Of a stretch of 64,000 nt of DNA, positions 8,341-15,868 are shown piece by piece (position 1 is the stretch's first letter; the number at the start of each line of letters is the position of its first letter). Both the position numbers and the translations under genes were made by a program. Location: NCBI RefSeq assembly GCF_014844075.1, contig NZ_CP062165.1, positions 62,001 to 126,000 on the forward strand. Direction: 5' to 3'. The notes below the pieces were generated by a model. The model was not told the DNA's origin. It ran no database searches and worked only from the letters and a program-made list of their open reading frames with translations. This DNA is from Paenibacillus sp. JNUCC-31 (lineage in GTDB: Bacteria > Bacillota > Bacilli > Paenibacillales > Paenibacillaceae).

Positions 8341-9187
8341 ATGTCCTCCTTTCTTTACTTCTCAAGGCCTTTAATAATTTAAACACTCGAAGTCCTCCAT
8401 TTGTGACATGCATTAAGATATAATTTTCCAGTTGGCGCGAGCCGGTGATACACTCAATTATTAGATATACATCTAGTCGAAAATTGGGCGATGTTCTTGT
8501 CCATTCCGGTAATCGGGACAAGAACTTGTACCGATAAAATAAAAAAGTCGCTAAAATAGCGACTTCAATGGGACCTTGTTCTTGTCCCTCGACATATATC
8601 GACTGAATATCTCCTTTATAACCGGGCTGCCTGTTATATAATTGGCATGCCCACTTGTTGTTAGTGTGTGTAAGAATGGTTATAGAAGTATTATCTATAT
8701 ACGTTTTTTGGAAATGTTGCGGCAAAAGATGTTGTAATGACAGCCCAATCAATGCTCCATGACTTATAACTAATATTCTTTTATCAACATGTTCTTTAAT
8801 CAGTTTTTCGAGAAAAGTTAGACCTCGCTTTGCAACCATTTTGAAATCTTCCATACCAAGATTTTGCTCACGCCAATTTGCTCCCCAACGAGTGATACGC
8901 TCTTCCTCGGTGGTGCCTTCAATTAGGCCGCAATTAATCTCTCTAATACGTTCATCATTGAATACGGGTACTCCTAAACATTGCTGAATGATTTCGGCAG
9001 TTTGCCTAGCTCTCGTTAGATTACTGGAGAATATAACATCCCATTCTTCGCTTGAAAGTCTTTTTGCCAGTGCAGTTGCTTGCTCTATTCCTTCTTCGTT
9101 TAGCGGTATATCAGATATTCCTTGAGCCTTGCTAAGATTATTCCATTCAGTAACCCCATGTCTAATAAGACCTATTGTGGTCGCCAT
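8318..9187 (-). CDS. Histidine phosphatase (phosphoglycerate-mutase-like) with repeat-derived C-terminal extension
   Basis: From the ATG at 9187 the protein starts MATTIGLIRHGVTEWN, with the catalytic RHG motif, then SSNLTRARQTAE, RIREINCGLIEG and VISHGALIGL, the second catalytic histidine. The phosphatase core is about 185-190 residues and acts on phosphorylated sugars or nucleotides. After RQPGYKGDIQSIY the frame enters the dispersed repeat at 8461-8594 and gains about 95 residues (VEGQEQGPIEVAILATFLFY and on). It stops only inside the sigma gene's 5' end, so the natural stop codon seems lost. The frame also extends upstream to 9418 through another repeat copy, but those residues are not family-like. 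Confidence 0.75.
   Translation of the reverse strand: MATTIGLIRHGVTEWNNLSKAQGISDIPLNEEGIEQATALAKRLSSEEWDVIFSSNLTRARQTAEIIQQCLGVPVFNDERIREINCGLIEGTTEEERITRWGANWREQNLGMEDFKMVAKRGLTFLEKLIKEHVDKRILVISHGALIGLSLQHLLPQHFQKTYIDNTSITILTHTNNKWACQLYNRQPGYKGDIQSIYVEGQEQGPIEVAILATFLFYRYKFLSRLPEWTRTSPNFRLDVYLIIECITGSRQLENYILMHVTNGGLRVFKLLKALRSKERRTYGKQYTQ
8461..8594 (+). repeat. Dispersed repeat lacking the left arm of its inverted repeat
   Basis: It has TTAGATATACATCTAGTCG, GTTCTTGTCCATTCCGG, then directly GGGACAAGAACTTGTACCGA, the AAGTCGCTA/TAGCGACTT hairpin (a perfect 9-base stem here) and GTTCTTGTCCCTCGACA. Compared with the copy at 6508, the left inverted-repeat arm and loop are deleted. It forms the 3' part of the phosphatase frame. 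Confidence 0.75.
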
Positions 9188-9255
9188 ACCTGCCCCGTTA
9201 ATGATTACAATTTCCCCATCATTGCCCAAACAAATAGTACCACATATTGGAACTA

Positions 9256-9366
9256 TACTGCCCGTTAGTTTAATGAATTGAAGGGCAAGATGACGATTAG
9301 TTATGCGTCTAACCGGAAATAGGACCATGTTCTTGTCCCTCGACAGAGGACAAGAACATTGTTCCA
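9256..9366 (+). repeat. Dispersed repeat, long-form left part
   Basis: It starts at CTGCCCGTTAGTTTAATGAA and runs through GATTAGTTATGCGTCTAACCGG to GTTCTTGTCCCTCGACAG, followed by an inverted GGACAAGAACATTG. It lies in the 5' flank of the phosphatase gene, which therefore has a repeat copy on each side. Confidence 0.6.
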
Positions 9367-9435
9367 TTGCCTTCCTCTTCTTATCTTTTTGCGACAACCA
9401 AGAGCCGTTAATCAACATTGCACTGATTAACGGCT

Positions 9436-9597
9436 CTAAAAATTTAATCTTTTCACATATGCTTCAACTGATTTTTGTAATACTTTCTTTTCATCATCCT
9501 GGATGCTTCTTCTGATCAGCATCGCAACAGATTGAGGTGTATAAGACTTCATAGTATAAATATTACGTTTGGCGCTTTCATGTTGATATGACGGCTG
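9436..9597 (-). pseudogene. Short orphan coding remnant
   Basis: An open minus-strand stretch reads SYQHESAKRNIYTMKSYTPQ, then SVAMLIRRSIQDDEKKVLQK and a short tail to a stop at 9436. Composition looks protein-like and the product would be helical. It has no ribosome site and is cut at its start by the decayed repeat of the secreted-protein gene. I do not recognise the family. Confidence 0.3.
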
Positions 9598-9802
9598 ACG
9601 AAAATTGCTAATTGATAGAGTTACTGAAATTAGAAGTCAAAGCTTATAAGCATACCGTTTTCGGTGGTGTAACCTTAAGGGTTAAAATTTGAGATCATAT
9701 GACGACCGTTATGGAATAGCAGTTAATGGCACAGGTTCTTATCAATAAGTATCAACCGGCTGATAAAGTCACATACAACAAATCCAATGTTCAATGAAGC
9801 CA
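9595..9802 (+). pseudogene. Decayed partial copy of the 3' end of the secreted-protein gene
   Basis: This stretch matches 10700-10956 (the last third of the gene at 10170-10901 plus about 55 bases after its stop) with substitutions and at least four internal deletions. Shared landmarks include CTGACGAAAA, TACTGAAATTAGAAGTCAAA, GGTTCTTATCAATAA and CAACCGGCTGATAAAGTCAC. It has no open frame. Confidence 0.7.
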
Positions 9803-9878
9803 CCCTGCCCATTACTTTAATGAATTGACGGGCAGGATATCATAACAATTGGCTAGCTGAATGAATGAATGAATTAAT

Positions 9879-10091
9879 TTAATTTATTTTGAAAAATTTT
9901 ATTAATAAGAAATAAAACAATATCCCTCCTAAAACCCCAAAAAAAGCATATAAATCAGTAAACATATACGCTATGAAAATAGAAGTTATTAATGTCACAA
10001 CGGTCCCGGTTTTTATATTAGAAAATTTGTAGACCATAAAACCCAGAAATCCAGAGATTAAAGTCGTAATAAAAGGAATAAAAAGGTACAT
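9879..10091 (-). CDS. Small integral membrane protein, unknown function
   Basis: The product has about 70 residues and is almost wholly hydrophobic, with two or three membrane helices (FIPFITTLISGFLGFMVY, TVVTLITSIFIAYMF, FFGVLGGILFYFLLIKFF). The ATG at 10091 has GGAGG nine bases before it; an upstream in-frame ATG at 10145 lacks such a site. It is divergent from the secreted-protein gene at 10170, 78 bases away. A partner or immunity role for that protein is possible but only a guess. Confidence 0.5.
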   Translation of the reverse strand: MYLFIPFITTLISGFLGFMVYKFSNIKTGTVVTLITSIFIAYMFTDLYAFFGVLGGILFYFLLIKFFKIN

Positions 10092-10169
10092 ATTTGCTAA
10101 CCTCCTAACTTGCACTAAATTTTTACAATGGTATACTCGGTTCATACTAAATTTTGGGAGGTAATAAAT

Positions 10170-10901
10170 TTGATTAAACAGATTCCAGCTTTTAGAACGA
10201 TATCTTTAGCTCTTATCCTTTTCTTACTTGGTACGCTCGTTTACCCTTCGTCTTATTCCAGCGCCTCTGCTAGCTACTCAGATAAAGATTATCAAAAAAT
10301 TGCTGAACATATGAGAGAAGATGGTTCTTCACAGGATGATATTAACAGTGTAATCAACAAATTAAAAAAAGGAGAAATACTAGATGCTGATAAACCAAAT
10401 CCAACTGCTTTAAGAACAACAGATTCGAATAACAACGAAAGTTTAACGGTCACTTCTGAAAATCCAACGATACACCAAAAATTTGAGGATGGTTCATACA
10501 AGAAATTAAGTTTAGTGATTGAGCCTTCAGTTACCGTGGCTGCGTCTAATGGACAGTCCATGTATTTTAAGGTTGAAGGAACAAGTGTCTTTGGGACAGC
10601 AAGCTTCAATACCTCTGCATTCATAGACACGCACATCGGTAATAGCTATATTACTGGTGTATCCGGCACCTCTATTCATTCCATTATGGGGGTATATTCT
10701 GACGAAAAGTTGCTGATTGATAGACTTACTGAAATTAGAAGTCAAAGTATTCCTGCTGAAGCACATTTAACTTATAAGCATACCGCTTTCGGTGGTGTAT
10801 CAGCTAAAACAAGAACCTTGAGGGTTAAAATCGGAGATCATATTGACGATCGTTATGGAATAGCAGTTACTTTTACTGATGGCACAGGTTCTTATCAATA
10901 A
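10170..10901 (+). CDS. Secreted protein of unknown function
   Basis: From the TTG at 10170, preceded by GGGAGGT, the protein has about 243 residues. An N-terminal signal peptide (IKQIPAFRTISLALILFLLG and on) ends near ASA. A charged helical segment of about 40 residues follows (SDKDYQKIAEHMREDGSSQD), then a C-terminal beta-rich domain with SLVIEPSVTVAAS, INTSAFIDTHIG-like strands and GDHIDDRYGIAVTF. I do not recognise the family. A strong stem-loop lies 100 bases downstream, and a broken copy of the 3' half lies 900 bases upstream, so a tandem duplication once existed. Confidence 0.6.
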   Translation: MIKQIPAFRTISLALILFLLGTLVYPSSYSSASASYSDKDYQKIAEHMREDGSSQDDINSVINKLKKGEILDADKPNPTALRTTDSNNNESLTVTSENPTIHQKFEDGSYKKLSLVIEPSVTVAASNGQSMYFKVEGTSVFGTASFNTSAFIDTHIGNSYITGVSGTSIHSIMGVYSDEKLLIDRLTEIRSQSIPAEAHLTYKHTAFGGVSAKTRTLRVKIGDHIDDRYGIAVTFTDGTGSYQ

Positions 10902-11000
10902 ATATCAACCGGCTGATAAAGTCACATAAAACAAATCCCAAGTTCAATGAAGCCAACCCTCTCTTATGATATTAACCTTTTTAATGGATGTTCAAAAAAA

Positions 11001-11053
11001 TAATTTAGTAGAACCCTTTTCCGCTTGAGCGAACAAAGGGTTCTACTAAATTA
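11001..11053 (+). terminator. Strong hairpin downstream of the secreted-protein gene
   Basis: A perfect 19-base inverted repeat (11001-11019 and 11035-11053) encloses a 15-base loop. It is AT-rich at its foot and lies 100 bases after the stop codon at 10901. It could work in either direction. Confidence 0.6.
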
Positions 11054-11109
11054 TGTGTGATGATTTTGGACTCAGCATTCCTGTGAATCTCCAAGCAATA
11101 CATAACTTA

Positions 11110-11440
11110 AATGGCACCGAGTCCTCTTCCCTCTTTAAACATGACTGCCTGCTCCTTCATAAATTCTACAGCTGACAGCTCATTATTCTTCCAGTTGAGA
11201 TACTCGGTATTCAGGACTGATCTGGTGTATTTGTATTCAAATTCATTTGTGGCCGCCCCAAGTGTTTACCTTTTTTCTTGGCTTCAGCAATACCCTCAGC
11301 CTGTGCTTGTTAAATCCATTACGTTCCTCTTCGGCAAGCCAGCTAAGCATCTCACAAGATCCATAATAAGCTGCCCTATCCCTGAAACTCCTAGTACTTT
11401 CTCGTATCGAGAATCCTAATGTCGATCACCACAATATGAA
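11110..11440 (-). pseudogene. Serine recombinase (resolvase/invertase) remnant
   Basis: Minus-strand pieces in different frames read IVVIDIRILDTR, then EMLSWLAEEERN, then QAEGIAEAKKKGKHLGRPQ. These match in order the C-terminal catalytic and hinge region of small serine recombinases. Several frameshifts and stops separate them, so the gene is dead. Resolvases come from transposons, plasmids or prophages, which supports past mobile-element activity here. Confidence 0.65.
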
Positions 11441-11663
11441 TTTTTGCAATGATCAGCCATTGCCTCTCTTTTCTACTTTTTATTCCCCCCAACCGTTTGA
11501 TGAACTTAACAAATTATTTATCACCCTCACGGATGAAACGCTGTACAACCTCACCTTCTCGAATTTCATCTGTATGTTGGCCAGAGCATTTTTAAATATT
11601 AGATACTCATAAAATCGGTAATGAGGACGGTTTCTAAAGTCTAAGTAACAAGTGTAAATTTGT

Positions 11664-11796
11664 CTAGGTCACCATCTAATCGAATTTGACACAATGTTCA
11701 TATCCTTTTCGGCAACCGAGACAAGAACTTGTACCGATAAAATAAAACAGCCGCTAAAATAGCGACTTTGAATGAAACGTTTTATTGTCCCACGAC
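11664..11796 (+). repeat. Dispersed repeat, diverged copy
   Basis: It contains ACCATCTAATCGAATTTG, a diverged GTTCATATCC block, GAGACAAGAACTTGTACCGA, the GCCGCTAAAATAGCGAC hairpin and a diverged tail TTTATTGTCCCACGAC. The left inverted-repeat arm is missing, as in the copy at 8461. Confidence 0.6.
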
Positions 11797-11885
11797 TATT
11801 TACGCAATTTTTTCAACCGGCGTCTTGACTGACGCCAGAGCGTTGTTAATGAATTGTGGAGGCGTAAACACTTAACATCCTTTTA

Positions 11886-12500
11886 TTACTTTTCTCCAAC
11901 ATGAAACACACCAATTACAGTTTTACCATCAACATCAAACAGCGGAATATCAAGACCTCCTGGTGATCTACTGTTCTGTATTGCAATGGCTTCCTCGGGT
12001 GATTTTGGTAACTCACCGTCTAAGTCTTTTTTTAGCACATATCCTGAAGTGCCATCCTCACCTATAGCACTGATTAATTCAGGTTCCGTTTCTGGAGAAG
12101 TAGCATCTGCGCTTGAACCGTATGTCTGTCCTTTTTTATTTTTAGGATAGTTCATACTCTTAGGGCTAATATGAAAAGAGCCAATTATGGTTTTCCCATA
12201 AACATCATACAGTGGGACATCACCAGGTTCACCGAGATAATCTTTTTTCAGTAAGTACCCTTTAATGCCATTTACACTTCCTGCATAGATTAAGTCAGGT
12301 AGTATCTCAAAGGAGTTAGACTCTTCAATTGTTCCGAATGTCAGTCCATGTTCATTTTCAGAATAGTCGATAGGCGTTATGTGACTTGGATTAACCGTAT
12401 TTTTAGCACTTGTATTCTGGGATACCATCAGACCGCCTGAAACACTAATGATAAAAATCGCAAAACCCGATATTAGAGCGCCCTTAGAGTACATTTTCAT
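11886..12500 (-). CDS. Exported or membrane-anchored protein with two repeated domains
   Basis: The 204-residue protein has an N-terminal signal/anchor helix (ALISGFAIFIISVSGGLMV). Two related units follow. Each has Y(S/P)xNxxGxTxG near its start, a GYxLKKD motif in the middle and ends with a P-L-(Y/F)-D-V-x-G-K-T-(V/I)-I-G-x-F-H segment (PLYDVYGKTIIGSFHI and PLFDVDGKTVIGVFHV). The second unit carries an extra SPEEAIAIQNSR insertion. I do not know the function. It follows the TPR gene by 36 bases and is probably co-transcribed with it. GAGGAGTG precedes the ATG. Confidence 0.65.
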   Translation of the reverse strand: MKMYSKGALISGFAIFIISVSGGLMVSQNTSAKNTVNPSHITPIDYSENEHGLTFGTIEESNSFEILPDLIYAGSVNGIKGYLLKKDYLGEPGDVPLYDVYGKTIIGSFHISPKSMNYPKNKKGQTYGSSADATSPETEPELISAIGEDGTSGYVLKKDLDGELPKSPEEAIAIQNSRSPGGLDIPLFDVDGKTVIGVFHVGEK

Positions 12501-12536
12501 AACTGTTCACTCCTCATCTTCCATTGTTTCAATACT

Positions 12537-13478
12537 TTATCGCAATTTATTTTTTGCAATTATATTTTCAGGGTCAATTTTTAAGATGCGGATGTAACAA
12601 GCTCTTTCTTTTTCTTTGAAATGGATCAAACTATAAATTTGAGCTAATAGTAACAAAATATCTATATCAATCGGATCTAATGAAGAGGCATGTTCTAATA
12701 GTTTGATTGAGGCCTCGTAATTGCCTTGTCTCTCAAGTAACTTACCTTTGAAATAAAGCGCAACAGTATTATTTGGATCAAAACTTAATATTGATTCTAA
12801 ATAATATGCTGTTAATTCAAATTGATTTTCTTCAAGAAAAATTTTTGCGATTTGTAACCTTACATCGTAATCTTCAGGTTCTGATATTAGGATCTTTTTA
12901 AAATCAATAATAGCCTCCTCTTTTTTCCCCATATGCTTTAACACTAATGCTTTGTTATACATTGCATTAGTTGATGAAGGATCTATCTGTAAAGCCCACT
13001 GAAATTCGTTGAGCGCTTCTTGATTATTGCCCATTTCATGGAAAATTAATCCTAGGTTAATGTGAGCCTCTTCTTGATTAGTATTAAGCGCTAATGATTT
13101 TTGATAGTATTCTATTGCTTTCTTATATTCCTCCTTTTTTTGATAACAAAGGGCAAGATAATACAAAGCATCTTCAGAATTTGAGTTTATCATTACTGCA
13201 CGTTTACAAAAAATTAGTGCATCTTCAGTATTGCCTAATTGTAAATAGACATAACCTTTATTAAAGTATAATCTTTCCCATGTAGGGAATAGTCTAATTG
13301 CCCTGTCGTAAACTTCAATTGCGGCATTATATTCTTTTAACTCTGTAAGACATCTTCCCATGTAATTTAGTGTATCTTGGATATCTATATTATCATTGAG
13401 AGCTTTTTTAAAGTAAACTAATGCTTCATCATAATTACCTTCTTCATAGAGCTCTTCCCCTTGTTCAAAAAAAGTCAT
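12537..13478 (-). CDS. Tetratricopeptide-repeat protein
   Basis: The protein of about 313 residues is made of eight or nine consecutive 34-residue TPR units with the usual W/LG-Y/F-A-P pattern, for example DEALVYFKKALNDNIDIQDT, EALNEFQWALQIDPSSTNAM and YEASIKLLEHASSLDPIDID. TPRs form a superhelix that binds partner peptides. There is no signal peptide, so it is cytosolic. The ATG at 13478 is preceded by AAGGAG at a good distance. The exported two-domain protein follows 36 bases downstream. No specific partner can be named. Confidence 0.85.
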   Translation of the reverse strand: MTFFEQGEELYEEGNYDEALVYFKKALNDNIDIQDTLNYMGRCLTELKEYNAAIEVYDRAIRLFPTWERLYFNKGYVYLQLGNTEDALIFCKRAVMINSNSEDALYYLALCYQKKEEYKKAIEYYQKSLALNTNQEEAHINLGLIFHEMGNNQEALNEFQWALQIDPSSTNAMYNKALVLKHMGKKEEAIIDFKKILISEPEDYDVRLQIAKIFLEENQFELTAYYLESILSFDPNNTVALYFKGKLLERQGNYEASIKLLEHASSLDPIDIDILLLLAQIYSLIHFKEKERACYIRILKIDPENIIAKNKLR

Positions 13479-13711
13479 TTTTCGCATCTCCTTTTTATAA
13501 TATTGACCCCAACAAATAAGTTGTTGAGATCAAAAATACTAAGATCAAATTGATAATTAATTATCTATACATGTCCAAATCATTCCAACTTCTGTTGTTA
13601 TCATTTCTAATTTCATTTTGATTTTCTCCTATATTACAATGTAATTATTTTTGATTGTTGTTCTGATTGTGCCATGCTGCAATTTCTTCCATCCTTTGTT
13701 TAATTTTAGAT

Positions 13712-14236
13712 TCAGATCCGCTCTTTCATAAGCTTCGTTGGAGCATTCCGAAGTTGCAATGGGACAGGTTCACTCATGGAATGTAAAGCATCTTTTTTCG
13801 CATAGCGATAAGCCAAGTAAGCGGAATTCGATTTAGGAGCCAGGGTCAAATAAATAACTGCTTGTGTTAGATGAACATCACACTCTGGCATCCCTATAAA
13901 TTGACATGCTTGAAATACCGAAACAGTGATTTCCAACGCCCTATTGTCTGCCAAACCTACGTCCTCACTTGCAAACCTAACCAGTCTACGAGCGATAAAT
14001 AACGGATCTTCACCTGATTCCAACATTCGTGATAACCAATAAATAGATGCATTTACATCACTATTTCGCATGGATTTATGCAATGCAGAAATAATATTGT
14101 AGTGTTCTTCACCATCTTTGTCATACAATAGTGATTTTCGATGAATAATTTGAAGTAGCCCTTCTTTGCTAATTAGAATAGCTTCATCTTGTTTCTCTCC
14201 ATTTAGCACAGCCATTTCTAAGGTGTTTAATGCCAT
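13712..14236 (-). pseudogene. rarA: Fragment of the RarA/MgsA recombination ATPase
   Basis: About 175 residues match the middle-to-C-terminal part of RarA: LLQIIHRKSLLYDKDGEEHY, then SMRNSDVNASIYWLSRMLES, RRLVRFASEDVGLADNRAL and QLRNAPTKLMK. RarA acts at stalled replication forks and is normally about 420 residues. The whole N-terminal AAA+ ATPase domain and the last 40 or so residues are missing here, so this cannot be a working RarA. It begins abruptly at RMALNTLEMAV. No ribosome site fits its first ATG. Presumably the intact gene is elsewhere. Confidence 0.8.
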
Positions 14237-14339
14237 TCGATACATGTTTTCATTTCTAAAACCTCATCCTCAGCATTTTTAAGGGTAGTTTTCACTAAAT
14301 GAGAATTTATTAAGTTATCCTGCCCGTTAGTTGAACAAA

Positions 14340-14372
14340 AGCAGCCGGTCACAGGGATCAGCTGCTTTTTTC
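14340..14372 (-). terminator. Terminator of the DinB gene
   Basis: The stem AGCAGCCGGTC/GATCAGCTGCT has an AAAA run on its left side, giving a T-run for minus-strand transcripts. It lies 28 bases beyond the DinB stop. TTTTTT on its right side could serve the other direction. Confidence 0.6.
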
Positions 14373-14399
14373 TACGTTCTATTACACTATCGTTTTCCT

Positions 14400-14933
14400 T
14401 TAGCTTAATGAATTATTACATAAGCCTGCTTCAGCAAGCTTCTCGTCCAGTCTTGCCTTCTGGCGCAAATGATGCCTGCTGTGCATGTTAATCATCTCAA
14501 ACCATTCACGGGCATTAAGCCAGCCAAACCAGCCATGACGCACCTTGCAAGCCTGATTCGTCCCGTGAATGTGTTCCTCCCAGTATTTCAATTTTTTCTG
14601 CACCTGCTCCAGACCGGCTATGATCTCATCCTTACTATCGGGGTTACGGGTCCTGTTGACCGGTTCCTCAAGTTTTACACGGACATCGGGCCATGCTTTT
14701 TCGATAAACGCCTTTGTTCCGTCTTCAGTCTTGCCTTCATATATTTCTTGTGTCGCCATAATACAGATTTGAATATGATCGATGTACTCTTCAGCCACAT
14801 CGATCACGTGAATATACATTTGTCCAATCGACCAAACGTCTTCCTGAGATTTATACCGCAACTGGTCTATCGTATATCCAGCCAGTCTTTGCTTATAGTG
14901 TTCGATAATAGCCAGGGAATCATTTATTAACAT
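14400..14933 (-). CDS. DinB/YfiT-like putative metal-dependent protein
   Basis: The 177-residue protein has the DinB four-helix pattern: MLINDSLAIIEHYKQRLAGY, IGQMYIHVIDVAEEY with the first histidine, and REWFEMINMHSRHHLRQKAR with the paired histidines of the metal site. DinB-superfamily proteins include thiol transferases and enzymes of unknown substrate; no specific reaction can be assigned. The VOC gene lies 29 bases upstream on the same strand, so they are probably an operon. A second, 5'-deleted copy is at 38600-38768. Confidence 0.8.
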   Translation of the reverse strand: MLINDSLAIIEHYKQRLAGYTIDQLRYKSQEDVWSIGQMYIHVIDVAEEYIDHIQICIMATQEIYEGKTEDGTKAFIEKAWPDVRVKLEEPVNRTRNPDSKDEIIAGLEQVQKKLKYWEEHIHGTNQACKVRHGWFGWLNAREWFEMINMHSRHHLRQKARLDEKLAEAGLCNNSLS

Positions 14934-14962
14934 ACGGTTTTCCCCCTATCATATCATAGTCG

Positions 14963-15310
14963 TTAAAGCACCTGAGCAATCTCCCAAATATGCCCTTCAG
15001 GGTCGGCAAAACAAGCTGTCCGCCGCCCCCAAGGACGCGTTATCGGCCCATTTAACCATGTAACGCCCCGCATTTCCAACTCATTGCACCCCCGGTCAAC
15101 GTCGGGCATTTGGATTGTAAACAAGAACCTTGCACTATCTCCGACACGACCAACCTGAACCGGATCAATCAACTCTCTGGCATTCGATTGATTTAAGAGA
15201 TTTATGCATGTATTTCCGTAATTAAATACCGCGCAGTTTTCGTCTTCGTATTGGATTAATAGTTGAAATGACTCTTGGTAAAACGTCTTCGATCGCTGCA
15301 GATTTTCCAT
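14963..15310 (-). CDS. VOC-family (glyoxalase/dioxygenase fold) protein, start degraded
   Basis: The product contains RSKTFYQESFQLLIQYEDEN, GNTCINLLNQS, a GDSARFLFTIQMPDVD strand and the C-terminal ACFADPEGHIWEIAQ motif of VOC proteins. VOC members isomerise or cleave small molecules or bind antibiotics. In-frame codons before the ATG at 15310 still read KITEITLF, the normal first strand, but no start codon precedes them before a stop. The gene may therefore have lost its proper start and may make a shortened product. It is duplicated at 38718-39140 with a frameshift. Confidence 0.7.
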   Translation of the reverse strand: MENLQRSKTFYQESFQLLIQYEDENCAVFNYGNTCINLLNQSNARELIDPVQVGRVGDSARFLFTIQMPDVDRGCNELEMRGVTWLNGPITRPWGRRTACFADPEGHIWEIAQVL

Positions 15311-15323
15311 AAATAATGTGATT

Positions 15324-15508
15324 TCGGTAATTTTATTCGCTCAGCCAGTTATCCCTATCTACATCCGCTCCTATTATTTATTAGTAAACACCCGTAATCA
15401 TTCCGGTCTTTCGCTTATTCGTTCCTTCTACTCTACATTCTGTAAGTCAATTTCGTTTAGTTGGAGTTTTCTGTTTGCAATATGAGTTTCGACGTTCTCA
15501 TTAAACTA
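15324..15508. other. Intergenic stretch with no gene seen
   Basis: AT-rich sequence between the duplicated segment and the next dispersed repeat. No coding signal or clear hairpin is visible. Confidence 0.4.
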
Positions 15509-15593
15509 ACCTGCCCGTTAATGAAATGAAGGACAAGATGACGATTAGATACACGCCTAATTGGCAATAGGAACATGTTCTTGTCTCTCGACA
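15509..15593 (+). repeat. Dispersed repeat, long-form left part
   Basis: CTGCCCGTTAATGAAATGAA, GATTAGATACACGCCTAATTGG and GTTCTTGTCTCTCGACAG occur in the same order and orientation as at 9256 and 40463. The inverted repeat and hairpin are absent; the hairpin module appears separately 150 bases later. Confidence 0.6.
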
Positions 15594-15745
15594 GTTCTAG
15601 TGCTTATTTCAATTTCAGTTCCTTCGATTGGCTGCTTTTTATGTTTGAATGAGCTTAAGCAATACATTAGCTAATTTTCATTTTTATTTCTCCTTACATA
15701 CCCATACTTTGATCTTTTGGAACTTTTATTTCATGCTGATCTGTA

Positions 15746-15807
15746 AAAAAACAAAAAAGCCGCTAATATAGCGACTTTCAATGGGACCATGCTTTTGTCC
15801 CTTGACA
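15746..15807 (+). repeat. Dispersed repeat, right part with hairpin
   Basis: AAAAAAGCCGCTAATATAGCGACTTTCAA (written here by position 15754-15782) is followed by GGGACCATGCTTTTGTCCC and TTGACATA. It carries only the terminator module and the closing block. It lies 62 bases beyond the permease stop and could end that operon's transcript. Confidence 0.65.
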
Positions 15808-15868
15808 TATAATCTAAAGATGCATCCCGGCTGAACATGTTCCTATGTTGCACGTAAACCCGGCTCCC

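Larger units (their letters stand above)
14319..15323. repeat. Segmental duplication, intact copy (partner at 38526-39153)
   Basis: This block, from CCTGCCCGTTAGTTGAAC to just past the 5' end of the VOC gene, is nearly identical to 38526-39153. The partner lacks 372 bases (equivalent to 14567-14938) and has a few small indels. It covers a hairpin, the DinB gene and the VOC gene. Confidence 0.9.

Noticed and set aside
9188..9418. Longer N-terminus of the histidine phosphatase
   Set aside because: Those 77 residues are translated from another repeat copy, and family members begin just before the RHG motif, so the start at 9187 was used.
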